Below are positions 1 to 8,341 of a stretch of 23,301 nucleotides of DNA, piece after piece. The position numbers were made by a program, and so were the translations under genes. The DNA is from an uncultured Lachnospiraceae bacterium. Its GTDB lineage: Bacteria > Bacillota > Clostridia > Lachnospirales > Lachnospiraceae. The stretch lies in assembly GCA_902803355.1 (NCBI GenBank), contig CADCPP010000093.1:1-23301 (forward strand), in the 5' to 3' direction. Position 1 is the first letter of the stretch. Each line of letters opens with the position of its first letter. The notes under the pieces are model-generated. The model ran no database searches, was not told the origin of the DNA, and was given only the letters and a program-made list of their open reading frames with translations.

Positions 1-93
1 CGTTGTTTTAAATAATTAAGATAAAAAACCCTGTTTGATCCGATATATGTTCCTCGCATACATGGGGCAAAAGGGCAGCATGTGGAAAAGTAC

Positions 94-121
94 TTGCAAT
101 TTACCCGTGAAGTGATATGAT
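94..121 (+). promoter_or_regulatory. Promoter of the HU gene
   Basis: A -35 like box TTGCAA (94-99) is followed after 16 bases by TATGAT (116-121). The -10 box is preceded by TG one base upstream, giving an extended -10. It lies about 30 bases before the HU start and its GGAGG ribosome binding site (140-144). The first 93 bases of the window hold no gene I can support. Confidence 0.6.
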
Positions 122-151
122 AAAGAAAATTGTTTTTTTGGAGGCTCTACC

Positions 152-448
152 ATGAACAAAACAGAACTTATTGCTGCTGTAGCTGAAAAAGCCGAAGTGT
201 CCAAGAAGGACGCGGAAGCTGTCGTTAAGGCCGCTCTTGAGACCGTTACCGCGACGCTTGCCGCCGGCGAAAAGGTACAGCTGATTGGATTTGGTACGTT
301 TGAGACCCGTGAACGCGCTGCGCGCAGCGGCAAAAACCCCCGTACCGGTGAAGCCGTTAAGATCAAAGCCAGCAAGGTCCCCGCTTTCAAAGCCGGTGCT
401 GCCCTGAAGCAAGCCGTCAACACCAAGAAGAAATCCAAGAAGAAATAA
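152..448 (+). CDS. hup: HU family DNA-binding protein
   Basis: A 98-residue histone-like HU protein, a dimeric nucleoid protein that bends DNA without strict sequence specificity. The sequence shows the full HU/IHF fold: an N-terminal helical dimerisation part starting MNKTELIAAVAEK, the GFGTFE turn near residues 46-51, and the DNA-binding arm with the conserved RSGKNPRTGE segment (about 58-67). The length is slightly above the usual 90 because of a lysine-rich tail (KKKSKKK) that may add nonspecific DNA contacts. The start is fixed by GGAGG seven bases upstream. The gene stands alone with its own promoter and terminator and converges on the thioesterase at the end of the polC operon. Confidence 0.96.
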   Translation: MNKTELIAAVAEKAEVSKKDAEAVVKAALETVTATLAAGEKVQLIGFGTFETRERAARSGKNPRTGEAVKIKASKVPAFKAGAALKQAVNTKKKSKKK

Positions 449-451
449 GAC

Positions 452-491
452 AAAAAAAGACTGCCGCAGCATCTGCTGCGGCAGCTTTTTT
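452..491. terminator. Bidirectional intrinsic terminator between hup and the polC operon
   Basis: A perfect 10-bp stem, CTGCCGCAGC (461-470) with GCTGCGGCAG (475-484) around a 4-base loop, is followed by a T-run on the plus strand (485-491) and flanked by an A-run (452-458) that becomes a T-run on the minus strand. It can end both converging transcripts. The thioesterase stop codon (490-492) lies at the edge of the T-run. Confidence 0.93.
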
Positions 492-1218
492 ATTGCAGGA
501 CTACTTCGGCGTGCAGGGAATGATCCTTCTTATCCAGAATGCGGACAATGTGAGAGTCTCCATCTCTTCCGTAGGTGACGATCACACTGCCGTTTTCCGG
601 CTTGACTTCCTGACGGTAGGCTGCTTCGAGACCGGTAAAATCTTCCGGGTCGAGTTCTTCGGGAAGAACCTCCCGGACCATGTCAAGATAATTGGTGTTG
701 TGCACATGACCGTTCTCATCGATCATGCAGCGCAGGATGGGATATTCGATCTCCCTTAGCACTGAAGGACCTTCTTTCTGCGGTCTGCGGAATTTAAAAC
801 CCGGAAAATTCTGGTGCTCCGGTTCGGACTGATACGGATCCATGATCTCCGGGGTCAGCCGCAAAATCGATTCATCACGATCATCCACCAGGACCCAGTT
901 TGACGTAGCGCGGACAAGCTCATTGCCGTCTTTATCCAGGATCAGATGATCACGGAAAGCCTGAGCACGGGTATAATCCCTGGCCCATGTGACAGCGGTT
1001 ACGGTCTCTCCTACCTTCGGGCGTCTTGTGATCTGAAGCTTCCAGTTCAGCGTCATCCACACAAAGTGATGGATATCCCGCTTATCGATGCCCTGGCCGA
1101 TGCTCATTCCGTGCAGCGTTGCCATATCACCGAAGATCTCAAGCAGTGCCTTGTCGGTCATCCGCAGGCCGCTTCTTACATTTTCCATCCAGATCGTAAA
1201 CTCATGTCTCATCTGCAT
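490..1218 (-). CDS. Acyl-ACP thioesterase (FatA/FatB-like)
   Basis: A 242-residue double-hotdog acyl-ACP thioesterase that hydrolyses fatty acyl-ACP to free fatty acid in the cytosol. The N-terminal hotdog contains the M-D/N-W-type region seen as LNWKLQITRRPKVGE (about 57-71) and the segment ATSNWVLVD (about 104-112). The second hotdog carries GHVHNTNYLDM (about 170-180), matching the conserved G-H-V-N-N-x-x-Y segment that holds the catalytic Asn. It is the last gene of the long minus-strand operon, 19 bases after polC, with an AGGAGG site upstream of its ATG. Placing a lipid-release enzyme behind polC suggests cotranscription rather than a shared pathway. The substrate chain length cannot be read from sequence. 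Confidence 0.88.
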   Translation of the reverse strand: MQMRHEFTIWMENVRSGLRMTDKALLEIFGDMATLHGMSIGQGIDKRDIHHFVWMTLNWKLQITRRPKVGETVTAVTWARDYTRAQAFRDHLILDKDGNELVRATSNWVLVDDRDESILRLTPEIMDPYQSEPEHQNFPGFKFRRPQKEGPSVLREIEYPILRCMIDENGHVHNTNYLDMVREVLPEELDPEDFTGLEAAYRQEVKPENGSVIVTYGRDGDSHIVRILDKKDHSLHAEVVLQ

Positions 1219-1237
1219 GACCTCTTCCTCCTTCCGC

Positions 1238-4200
1238 TTATTGATAATCGATATCCAGCAGAGACAGCTGGTTGGAAAGCGGCATATCGCCTAAAAGCCC
1301 CATGGCCGCCATGTTCTCCGCAAGTGTCTGAGAGATCTTGGCACGCTGAACGAGGTCTTCCCGGGACAGGAATTTTCCGTCTTTAGCCGCTTCTTCCAGG
1401 GATAACGCTGCCTTCTCTCCCATCCCGGAAATGCTCTTGAAGCTCGGCATGATCTTTCCGTCAAAGATCTGGAATCGGTCTGCTTTTGCCTTGTAAAGAT
1501 CGATCGGAATAAAGTCAAAACCTCGGGCAAACATTTCCTCAACGATCCGCATATCCCGCAGTGTCAGTTTTTCCACATCGGACAGCATGTCTGCCCGTTT
1601 GCGAAGATCTGCCATAACTTCACTGAAATGATCATGTCCCAGACAGATCTTTTCATAATCAAAGCCATCCGCGCGGATGCTGAAATAGGCCGTGTAGTAC
1701 TCAAGCGGGTGATGGATCTTGCACCAGGCCACGCGCCAGGCCATCATGACATAAGCCGCGGCATGCGCCTTCGGGAACATGTACATGATCTTCTCGCAGG
1801 AGCCGATATACCAGTCGGGCACACCGTGCGCTTCCATGTCGGCCTTCCATTCCGGCCACTTTCCTTCCGCTTTTTTGGCGACCTTTCCCTTGCGGACAGA
1901 TTCCATGATCTTAAAGGACTGGCTGGCATCCATCTTCTTGGAGATCAGATACAGCATGATGTCATCGCGGGTACAGATCGCTTCACCAAGCGTTGCCGTG
2001 CCGCTCAGGATCAGATCCTGCACATTGCCGAGCCATACATTTGTCCCGTGTGCGATCCCGGCGATGCGGACAAGATCCGCAAAGCAGGTGGGTTTAGCGT
2101 CCTGCACGATCTGCATGGCAAAGTCTGTCCCGAATTCCGGAACGCCCAGCGTGCCAAGCGGGCAGTCGCCGATGTCCGAGGGAGTAAGCCCGAGTGCTTC
2201 CGGGCTCTTGAAGAGCGAGATGACCGCAGGATCATCCAGCGGAATGTCCTTTGCATTCAGGCCGATCAGATCCTCAAGACGCCGGATCATGGTGGGATCA
2301 TCATGCCCCAGAATATCCAACTTCAGCAGGTTATGATCGATCGAATGATAGTCAAAATGTGTGGTAACGATCTTGCTTGCGGCGTCGTTTGCCGGGTGCT
2401 GGATAGGGGTGAAGGAATAAATGTTTTCGCCCCGGGGCATTACGACGATTCCTCCCGGATGCTGTCCGGTGGTCCGCCGCGTACCTACGCAGCCGGCCGC
2501 AAGCCGTTCGATCTCGCAGCGCCGTTTTGCGATGCCGCGTTCTTCAAAATACTGCAGTGTAAAGCCGTAAGCGGTCTTTTCGGCAATGCCGGAGATCGTC
2601 CCCGCCTTGAAGGTGCAGCCTTTTCCGAAAAGAACTTCGGTGTATTCGTGTGCCTTGCTCTGGTATTCTCCGGAGAAATTAAGATCGATATCCGGTTCTT
2701 TGTCTCCCTTAAAGCCCAGGAAGGTCTCAAAGGGGATATCATAGCCGTCCTTGATCATCTTTGTGCCGCAGACAGGACAGTTCATATCCTTCATGTCCAC
2801 TCCGGCACCGCCTGCGTGGGCCCTCGTCTCCTCATTGTCCCAGATACTGTGCCTGCACTTCGGACAGCGGTAATGAGGACTTAAGGGATTTACCTCCGTA
2901 ATGCCGCTCATGGTCGCCACAAAGGAAGAGCCGACCGACCCCCGGGAACCGACCATGTACCCGTCGTCATTTGATTTTTTCACCAGCCGCTGCGCGATGA
3001 TATACATGACAGCATAGCCGTTTCCGATGATGGATTTCAGTTCCTTCGACAGGCGTTCCTCCACGATGGCCGGCAGCTTATCGCCGTACCATTCATGGGC
3101 CTTGTCATAGCACATTTTTTCCAGCTCTTCTTCGGAGCCTTCAATGACCGGCGGGCATTTATCCGGCCTGACCGGCGAAATGGTCTCACACATCTCCGCG
3201 ATCATGCGGGGATTCGTAATGACGATCTCCTGCGCCTTTTCCGGCCCCAGGAAATCGAATTCGGCCAGCATTTCTTCGGTCGTGCGGAAATAGAGCGGAG
3301 GCTGATCGTCCGCATCCGCATAGTGCTGTCCTGCCTGGATGATCCTTCTGTAGATCTCATCCTCGGGGTCCAGAAAGTGAACGTCGCAGGTCGCGCAGAC
3401 GGGCTTGCCATACTGTTCGCCCAGCGCAACGATCCTCCGCACGAAATTCCGCAGGTCTTCCAGGGTATAGCGCTTGCCGTTTCTTGCCTTTCGTGTCATG
3501 AAAGCGTTGTTCATGATCGGTTGGACTTCCAGGTAATCGTAGAAGTTGACCAGCCTTTCGATCTCTTCATCCGGCGCGCCGTTGACGATCGCCTGATACA
3601 GCTCACCCGCCTCACAGGCTGACCCAATGATGATCCCTTCGCGCCATTCCTGGATCAGGCTCTTCGGAAGGCGCGGCCTACGGTAGAAATACTTTAAGTG
3701 AGATTCCGAGACCAGTCTGTACAAGTTGATGCGTCCGATATCGTTTTTCGCGAGGAAAATAATATGATTCGCATAGGACTGCTTCAGTTCTTCAAAGCTC
3801 TTGCCGGTGGTATCATCCACCACATAGCCTTCGCAGCCGTACAGGATCTTGATCGGTTTTCCGTCTTTTGCGCAATCCTGCGCCGCGTGCATGGCATCCG
3901 GGAAGGACTGGACCACGCCGTGATCGGTGATCGCGACTGCTTCATGGCCCCAGGCAGCAGCCCGTTTGACCAACGCGTCCGTATGGGTGACCGCGTCCAT
4001 CTCACTCATCTGGGTATGCGCGTGAAGCTCCACACGTTTGATAGGCGCGCGGTCAATGCGTTCATGGGCATCGCCTTCGACTTTTTCAATGCCGCTGACG
4101 GCAGAGATCGCGATCTCGCGGTCGAAACGGTCCATGGCGGCAATGCCTTTCAGCCGTACAAACGCATTTTTTTTGATCAGCTTATCAATCTGTTCCTGTT

Positions 4201-5071
4201 CTTCCGGCTTCAGGAAGAATTTGACTTTAATAGAGTCGGTCTTATCGGTGATCACGAAAATATACAGCAGGTTTCCCGTCTTCAGTTCGCGGGATTCGAT
4301 GCTGACGATCTGTCCCTGGATCACGACTTCCCCCATCTCTTCCGTGATCTCGGAAAGTGCGATGGGATCTTCGTCAAAGCGGAAACCGTATCCGTCATAC
4401 GAATCGAATTTCCTCTTGACAGCGTACTTTTTGTCGGCTTTAGACTGTTTCTGGGCTGTTTCGGCCTTTTGGCGCTCTTCTGTTTCCTCCAGCGCGTCAC
4501 GGTACCTTCGAACGATCTCGTTGATCTCCTCGCTCATGGCAGCTTCGGAATCTGTCTTGGCCTTTTTCTCCCCTGTCATTTTGACACGGAAGGAAAGATC
4601 AAAGCCAAAACGTTCCCGGAAGAGAGATTCCAGAAATTTCGTCAGAGAGGCAGACTTTGCGGAATAGACCATACTGTCCGGAACGCTCAGCAGGGCGATC
4701 CCTTCTTCCGGGAAGCTCAGCTCAGCGTTGCGGAACAGATTGTAATCCAGAAGATGAAAGGTCTTCAGCTCCAGAAGGATGCTGTCCCGATAAGCTTCGT
4801 ACAGCTTCTGCGGCGTCATGCCGTCAAGATGAAAGCTTTCGTAGATCCTGACGATCAGATCATTTTTGGCAAAATACGCCTGCTTGATCGCTGCTTCCAG
4901 GGCATAGATCTCCCGTTTCTGGATCAGGATGGGTGATTCCAGATAGATCTTCAGCATGCTCCTGTCTCTGGGCATGACCATGCGGATCACACGGATCTCA
5001 TCCATATGATCCATGACCGTGCTGCCCGTGCGGATAGCTGGCATTGCTTCGCGTAACGATTTTTCAGCCAT
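1238..5071 (-). CDS. polC: DNA polymerase III alpha subunit, PolC type, lacking the exonuclease insert
   Basis: The replicative polymerase of low-GC Gram-positives, 1277 residues against about 1430-1440 for typical PolC. Domains in order are: the N-terminal domain; the OB fold (about 245-330, VVIQGQIVSIESRELKTG); PHP part 1 (about 345-418, HAHTQMSEMDAVT and ITDHGVV); PHP part 2 (about 432-560); a four-Cys zinc site (CPKC near 736-739 and CPVC near 765-768); and the polymerase palm with catalytic PDIDLNFSGEYQ (793-804) and KLDILGHDDPT (917-927). The C-terminus carries a clamp-binding motif QLSLL (1268-1272). The DEDDh exonuclease that normally interrupts the PHP domain is missing: VVDD (417-420) is joined by about a dozen residues to ANHIIFLAKND. 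The frame is intact. The gene starts 6 bases after the ispG stop. Confidence 0.95.
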   Translation of the reverse strand: MAEKSLREAMPAIRTGSTVMDHMDEIRVIRMVMPRDRSMLKIYLESPILIQKREIYALEAAIKQAYFAKNDLIVRIYESFHLDGMTPQKLYEAYRDSILLELKTFHLLDYNLFRNAELSFPEEGIALLSVPDSMVYSAKSASLTKFLESLFRERFGFDLSFRVKMTGEKKAKTDSEAAMSEEINEIVRRYRDALEETEERQKAETAQKQSKADKKYAVKRKFDSYDGYGFRFDEDPIALSEITEEMGEVVIQGQIVSIESRELKTGNLLYIFVITDKTDSIKVKFFLKPEEQEQIDKLIKKNAFVRLKGIAAMDRFDREIAISAVSGIEKVEGDAHERIDRAPIKRVELHAHTQMSEMDAVTHTDALVKRAAAWGHEAVAITDHGVVQSFPDAMHAAQDCAKDGKPIKILYGCEGYVVDDTTGKSFEELKQSYANHIIFLAKNDIGRINLYRLVSESHLKYFYRRPRLPKSLIQEWREGIIIGSACEAGELYQAIVNGAPDEEIERLVNFYDYLEVQPIMNNAFMTRKARNGKRYTLEDLRNFVRRIVALGEQYGKPVCATCDVHFLDPEDEIYRRIIQAGQHYADADDQPPLYFRTTEEMLAEFDFLGPEKAQEIVITNPRMIAEMCETISPVRPDKCPPVIEGSEEELEKMCYDKAHEWYGDKLPAIVEERLSKELKSIIGNGYAVMYIIAQRLVKKSNDDGYMVGSRGSVGSSFVATMSGITEVNPLSPHYRCPKCRHSIWDNEETRAHAGGAGVDMKDMNCPVCGTKMIKDGYDIPFETFLGFKGDKEPDIDLNFSGEYQSKAHEYTEVLFGKGCTFKAGTISGIAEKTAYGFTLQYFEERGIAKRRCEIERLAAGCVGTRRTTGQHPGGIVVMPRGENIYSFTPIQHPANDAASKIVTTHFDYHSIDHNLLKLDILGHDDPTMIRRLEDLIGLNAKDIPLDDPAVISLFKSPEALGLTPSDIGDCPLGTLGVPEFGTDFAMQIVQDAKPTCFADLVRIAGIAHGTNVWLGNVQDLILSGTATLGEAICTRDDIMLYLISKKMDASQSFKIMESVRKGKVAKKAEGKWPEWKADMEAHGVPDWYIGSCEKIMYMFPKAHAAAYVMMAWRVAWCKIHHPLEYYTAYFSIRADGFDYEKICLGHDHFSEVMADLRKRADMLSDVEKLTLRDMRIVEEMFARGFDFIPIDLYKAKADRFQIFDGKIMPSFKSISGMGEKAALSLEEAAKDGKFLSREDLVQRAKISQTLAENMAAMGLLGDMPLSNQLSLLDIDYQ

Positions 5072-5077
5072 ATTACG

Positions 5078-6136
5078 TTAATTCCAGTGTTTCAGTTCAT
5101 CTTCAAGTGCGGCAAGGAGTTCGTTTTCCGGCAGTTTTCTGAGGATCTCACCGTGTTTGAACAGCAGTCCTTCGCCTTTTCCGCCGGCAATGCCAAGGTC
5201 GGCGTCTCTTGCCTCTCCGGGGCCGTTCACCACACAGCCCATAACAGCGATCTTAAGTGTTTTGTCCGAATATTGCTCCGTCATTTTTTCCACCTGCTCC
5301 GCCAGATGGATCAGGTTGATGGCTGTGCGCCCGCAGGTAGGGCAGGACACGATCTCGATGCCTTCCTTGCGAAGACCGAGGCTGCGCAGCAGTTCCTTGG
5401 CGACTCTGACCTCTTCAGCCGGATCTCCTGTGAGGCTCACCCGAATGGTATCGCCGATCCCGCGGCTTAAGATCGCCCCGATGCCGGCGCAGGATTTAAT
5501 CGTGCCGCGGAAGAGCGTTCCCGCCTCCGTAATGCCCACATGAAGCGGAAAATCACAGGCTTCGGAGACCCGTTCATAGGCTTCAAGACACAACGGCACA
5601 TTGGAAGATTTGATGCTGATGACCAGGTTTTCATAGCCGAGATCCGTGATCATACGCACCTTGCGGAGAGCGCTTTCAGAAAGGCCCTGCGCGGTGATCC
5701 CGCCATACTTTTCCAGCAGATCCTTATCCAGAGAGCCGCCGTTCACTCCGACCCTGATCGGAACGGCGCGTTCTTTCGCACAGGAGACCACAGCCCTCAG
5801 GTTTTCATCACTGCCGAGATTGCCGGGGTTGATGCGGATCTTGTCTGCCCCGTTTTCCATCGCCGCGATCGCCATGCGGTAGTCAAAGTGGATATCGGCC
5901 ACCAGCGGAATATGGATCGATTTTTTGATAACGGAAAAAGCTTTTGCGGCTTCCGGTGTGGGCACAGTAGCGCGAATGATCTCGCAGCCGGCGTCCTCAA
6001 GACGCAGGATCTGACGGATCGTCGCTTCCGCATCCTCCGTCCTGGTATTCGTCATCGACTGGATGGCGATCGGATGATCGCCGCCGATCGAAACACTGCC
6101 TATCTTTACGACCCGTGTCTGTTTTCTGTCGTACAT
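5078..6136 (-). CDS. ispG: 4-hydroxy-3-methylbut-2-enyl diphosphate synthase (flavodoxin type)
   Basis: IspG/GcpE, the [4Fe-4S] enzyme that turns 2-C-methyl-D-erythritol 2,4-cyclodiphosphate into HMBPP in the MEP isoprenoid pathway. The TIM-barrel half holds IQSMTNTRTED and VADIHFDYRMA. The C-terminal half holds the cluster ligands in CPTCGRT and in GCVVNGPGEA, followed by the conserved acidic segment and LGIAGGKG. The reading frame extends to an ATG at 6151, but a GGAGGG ribosome binding site overlaps that codon region and points to the ATG at 6136, giving 352 residues, the usual size. It precedes polC by 6 bases and follows rseP. Its presence implies a complete MEP pathway elsewhere, although dxr is missing from this cluster. 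Confidence 0.95.
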   Translation of the reverse strand: MYDRKQTRVVKIGSVSIGGDHPIAIQSMTNTRTEDAEATIRQILRLEDAGCEIIRATVPTPEAAKAFSVIKKSIHIPLVADIHFDYRMAIAAMENGADKIRINPGNLGSDENLRAVVSCAKERAVPIRVGVNGGSLDKDLLEKYGGITAQGLSESALRKVRMITDLGYENLVISIKSSNVPLCLEAYERVSEACDFPLHVGITEAGTLFRGTIKSCAGIGAILSRGIGDTIRVSLTGDPAEEVRVAKELLRSLGLRKEGIEIVSCPTCGRTAINLIHLAEQVEKMTEQYSDKTLKIAVMGCVVNGPGEARDADLGIAGGKGEGLLFKHGEILRKLPENELLAALEDELKHWN

Positions 6137-6184
6137 CACTGCCCTCCGCATGTTATCTTAGCTGGTACTGTGTCACAAAAGAGA

Positions 6185-7492
6185 TTATTTGAAAAAGATT
6201 CTGGAAATATCGTTGAACAGAACGAAAACCATCAGTACCATCAGCAGAACAAAGCCGATCAGATGCACCAGGCCTTCGAATTTCTGCGGCACACGTTTTC
6301 CCGTGATCAGTTCGATGATGATAAAGATGAGCCTGCCGCCGTCAAGCGCCGGGATCGGCAGGAGGTTCATCAGACCAAGGTTCGCGTTCAGCAGGATCAT
6401 CAGCATCAGCACGTTCAGAACCGCTTCGCCCACACCGCCGTTTTCCACACCGGTCTCGACGGCTTCACCGATCGTGCTCACGATCCCCACCGGACCGGAA
6501 AGATCTTTCACGCCCACCTGACCGGTGACCAGCATCCGAAGGCTCATCAGGGTATAGCGGATCCAGTACGTCACTTCCTTTGCACTGTAACGGATGAGGC
6601 TAAAGAAGCCGGCAGGGTCTGTATCATAATAGTATTCGGCGGAAAAGCCGAGGTCTTCGGTGCTGTAATGAGAAGGCAGGAAGCTGAAGGAAAGCTCTTT
6701 TCCGTCGCGCAGGATCACCAGATCCAGCAGTCTTCCGTCCATCGGCTCCGCATCAAAATATTCGCTGAGCGCCTTTCCGCTTTCGATCCTTGCTCCGTTG
6801 ATGCTGACAAGCACATCTCCGGCCTTAAGGCCTGCGCTTTCCGCGGCTGAGCCTGCCGTAACGGAACTGATCGAGCAGCCCTTCTCATCCGCCATGTAGG
6901 TGATGCCCATGCGCCAGCCTTCCCGGTGCGTATTCACGGTCTTCGTCAATGTCTCTCCGTCCCGTTCAAGCACGATCTCGGCACTGCCGTCAAGGGGATG
7001 GCTGATCAGATACAGAGGGATCTCACGACCCAGGGTGATCTTTCGGCCGTTGATGGAGAGGATCTCATCTCCGACCTGGATCCCGGCCTGCTGCGCACCG
7101 CCGCCCTTCGTCACACTGTAGACGAGCGGCTTGTTGATGCCCCCGAAGCCGATAAAAAACAGGGAGCAGATGAAGGCCAGGATAAAATTAAAGCAGGGTC
7201 CTGCCGCGACCACAAGGAAGCGCTGCCACGCCTTTTTGTTGTTAAAGGCATTTGGCGCGGGATCATCTTCATCCTCGCCCACCATGGAACAGGAACCGCC
7301 GAAAGGCAGGGCTTTGATCGCATATCTGGTCTCGCCCTTTCCCCAGGACACAAGGATAGGACCCATGCCGAGCGCAAATTCGGTCACGCCGATCCCGCAG
7401 GCTTTGGCCAGCAGGAAGTGCCCGAATTCATGAAACAGGATCAGGATGCTGAACACAATGACAGCGATCAGGATTTTCAAAACAATACTCAA
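6185..7492 (-). CDS. rseP: RseP/RasP site-2 intramembrane metalloprotease
   Basis: A 435-residue membrane zinc protease of the site-2 family, which cuts transmembrane segments of anti-sigma factors or signal-peptide remnants. The first membrane span carries HEFGH (21-25). The second metal-binding motif, NLLPIPALDGGR (about 376-387), lies in a late span. Between them are two PDZ-like domains: one around 125-180 with the GDEILSINGRKI segment, one around 205-270 with GLKAGDVLVSINGARI. The start codon is TTG, chosen because AAGGAG lies 6 bases before it and no better in-frame start exists. It sits 21 bases after cdsA, where dxr normally intervenes, and is probably cotranscribed with it. Confidence 0.93.
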   Translation of the reverse strand: MSIVLKILIAVIVFSILILFHEFGHFLLAKACGIGVTEFALGMGPILVSWGKGETRYAIKALPFGGSCSMVGEDEDDPAPNAFNNKKAWQRFLVVAAGPCFNFILAFICSLFFIGFGGINKPLVYSVTKGGGAQQAGIQVGDEILSINGRKITLGREIPLYLISHPLDGSAEIVLERDGETLTKTVNTHREGWRMGITYMADEKGCSISSVTAGSAAESAGLKAGDVLVSINGARIESGKALSEYFDAEPMDGRLLDLVILRDGKELSFSFLPSHYSTEDLGFSAEYYYDTDPAGFFSLIRYSAKEVTYWIRYTLMSLRMLVTGQVGVKDLSGPVGIVSTIGEAVETGVENGGVGEAVLNVLMLMILLNANLGLMNLLPIPALDGGRLIFIIIELITGKRVPQKFEGLVHLIGFVLLMVLMVFVLFNDISRIFFK

Positions 7493-7513
7493 AGGTCACT
7501 CCTTTTCCCGCGC

Positions 7514-8341
7514 TTATTTCATCAGCAGCAGGATCAGATAATAAATGGTCGGCGCCGTCACGATGACACTGTCAAAACGGTCCATGATGCCGCCGTGTCC
7601 GGGAATCAGCGTGCCATAGTCTTTAATGCCGCGGTTCCGCTTGATGGCAGATGCGATGAGATCGCCGATCTGCGCCAGAATGCTGCCGCAGGCAAAGAGG
7701 ATCATGACCGAAAGCCAGGGCTTTTCGAACAGTGACAAGGCATTCGCAAAGATCAGTCCGTAGAGAGCCCCCACTCCCGCAGCAAAAACCACCGCTCCGA
7801 TCGCGCCTTCCACCGTTTTTTTCGGACTTAAGAGCGGCGTGAGCTTTGTTTTGCCGAAGAGCATGCCCATGCAGTAAGCGCCGACATCCGAGCACCAGGC
7901 GGCAAGAAGTGTCAGCGCCGTGCAGGCGATGTTTCCTTCCGTCAGGACTTCCGTCTTATAGATAAAGGACAGCATGACGGGAATGTACAATACAGCGAAT
8001 ACGGTCTGTGCCGCCTGCTCTGCCGTATATTTCGGCCAGGTAAAGACGTAAGTCCCCATGATCAGCATGAAACCGAGGAAGATGGCAAAAAACAGCCATT
8101 TGTCCCAGTTCAGCCAAACCGCTTCCAGATAAAGAACAGCGCTCATAAAGGCAGCGATCTCTAGTCCTGTCTTTCTCAGGCCGAGTGCCTGAAGCATCTC
8201 AAACAGACCGATCAGCGACACCGCGGCAACGGCAAGGAAAAGGACAAGCTCGCCGCACCACAGGGCAGCGGCAGCCAAAACGGTGACGATCACGCTCGAG
8301 CGAAGCCGTATGAAAAACGATCTTTTCTTGTCATCATCCAT
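7514..8341 (-). CDS. cdsA: Phosphatidate cytidylyltransferase
   Basis: CDP-diglyceride synthase, a polytopic membrane enzyme that makes CDP-diacylglycerol from CTP and phosphatidic acid for phospholipid synthesis. Many hydrophobic spans are visible, and the C-terminal CdsA signature is intact: SPKKTVEGAIGA, then QIGDLIASAIKR and KDYGTLIPGHGGIMDRFDS. The open frame extends upstream to a TTG at 8365, but the ATGs at 8353 and 8341 are better. I use 8341, which overlaps the end of uppS by 8 bases and suggests translational coupling; 8353 is nearly as plausible. The resulting 275 residues are typical for the family. Confidence 0.93.
   Translation of the reverse strand: MDDDKKRSFFIRLRSSVIVTVLAAAALWCGELVLFLAVAAVSLIGLFEMLQALGLRKTGLEIAAFMSAVLYLEAVWLNWDKWLFFAIFLGFMLIMGTYVFTWPKYTAEQAAQTVFAVLYIPVMLSFIYKTEVLTEGNIACTALTLLAAWCSDVGAYCMGMLFGKTKLTPLLSPKKTVEGAIGAVVFAAGVGALYGLIFANALSLFEKPWLSVMILFACGSILAQIGDLIASAIKRNRGIKDYGTLIPGHGGIMDRFDSVIVTAPTIYYLILLLMK

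Noticed and set aside
16..453. Minus-strand frames covering the HU gene
   Set aside because: They are shadows of the HU gene, which has a correct ribosome site, promoter and terminator.
1628..2884. A 418-codon plus-strand frame inside polC
   Set aside because: It is antisense to the catalytic core of PolC; no domain seen.
3775..3815. PolC as a pseudogene because of its short length
   Set aside because: The frame is intact and all polymerase, PHP, zinc and clamp-binding motifs are present, so it is a domain loss rather than decay.
3698..4936. A 412-codon open frame on the plus strand inside polC
   Set aside because: It is antisense to conserved PolC domains, and its translation has no family resemblance; long antisense frames are expected in GC-rich codon usage.
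5540..6850. A 436-codon plus-strand frame across ispG and rseP
   Set aside because: It crosses two well-supported genes on the other strand, has no promoter or ribosome site and a low-complexity His/Gln-rich translation.
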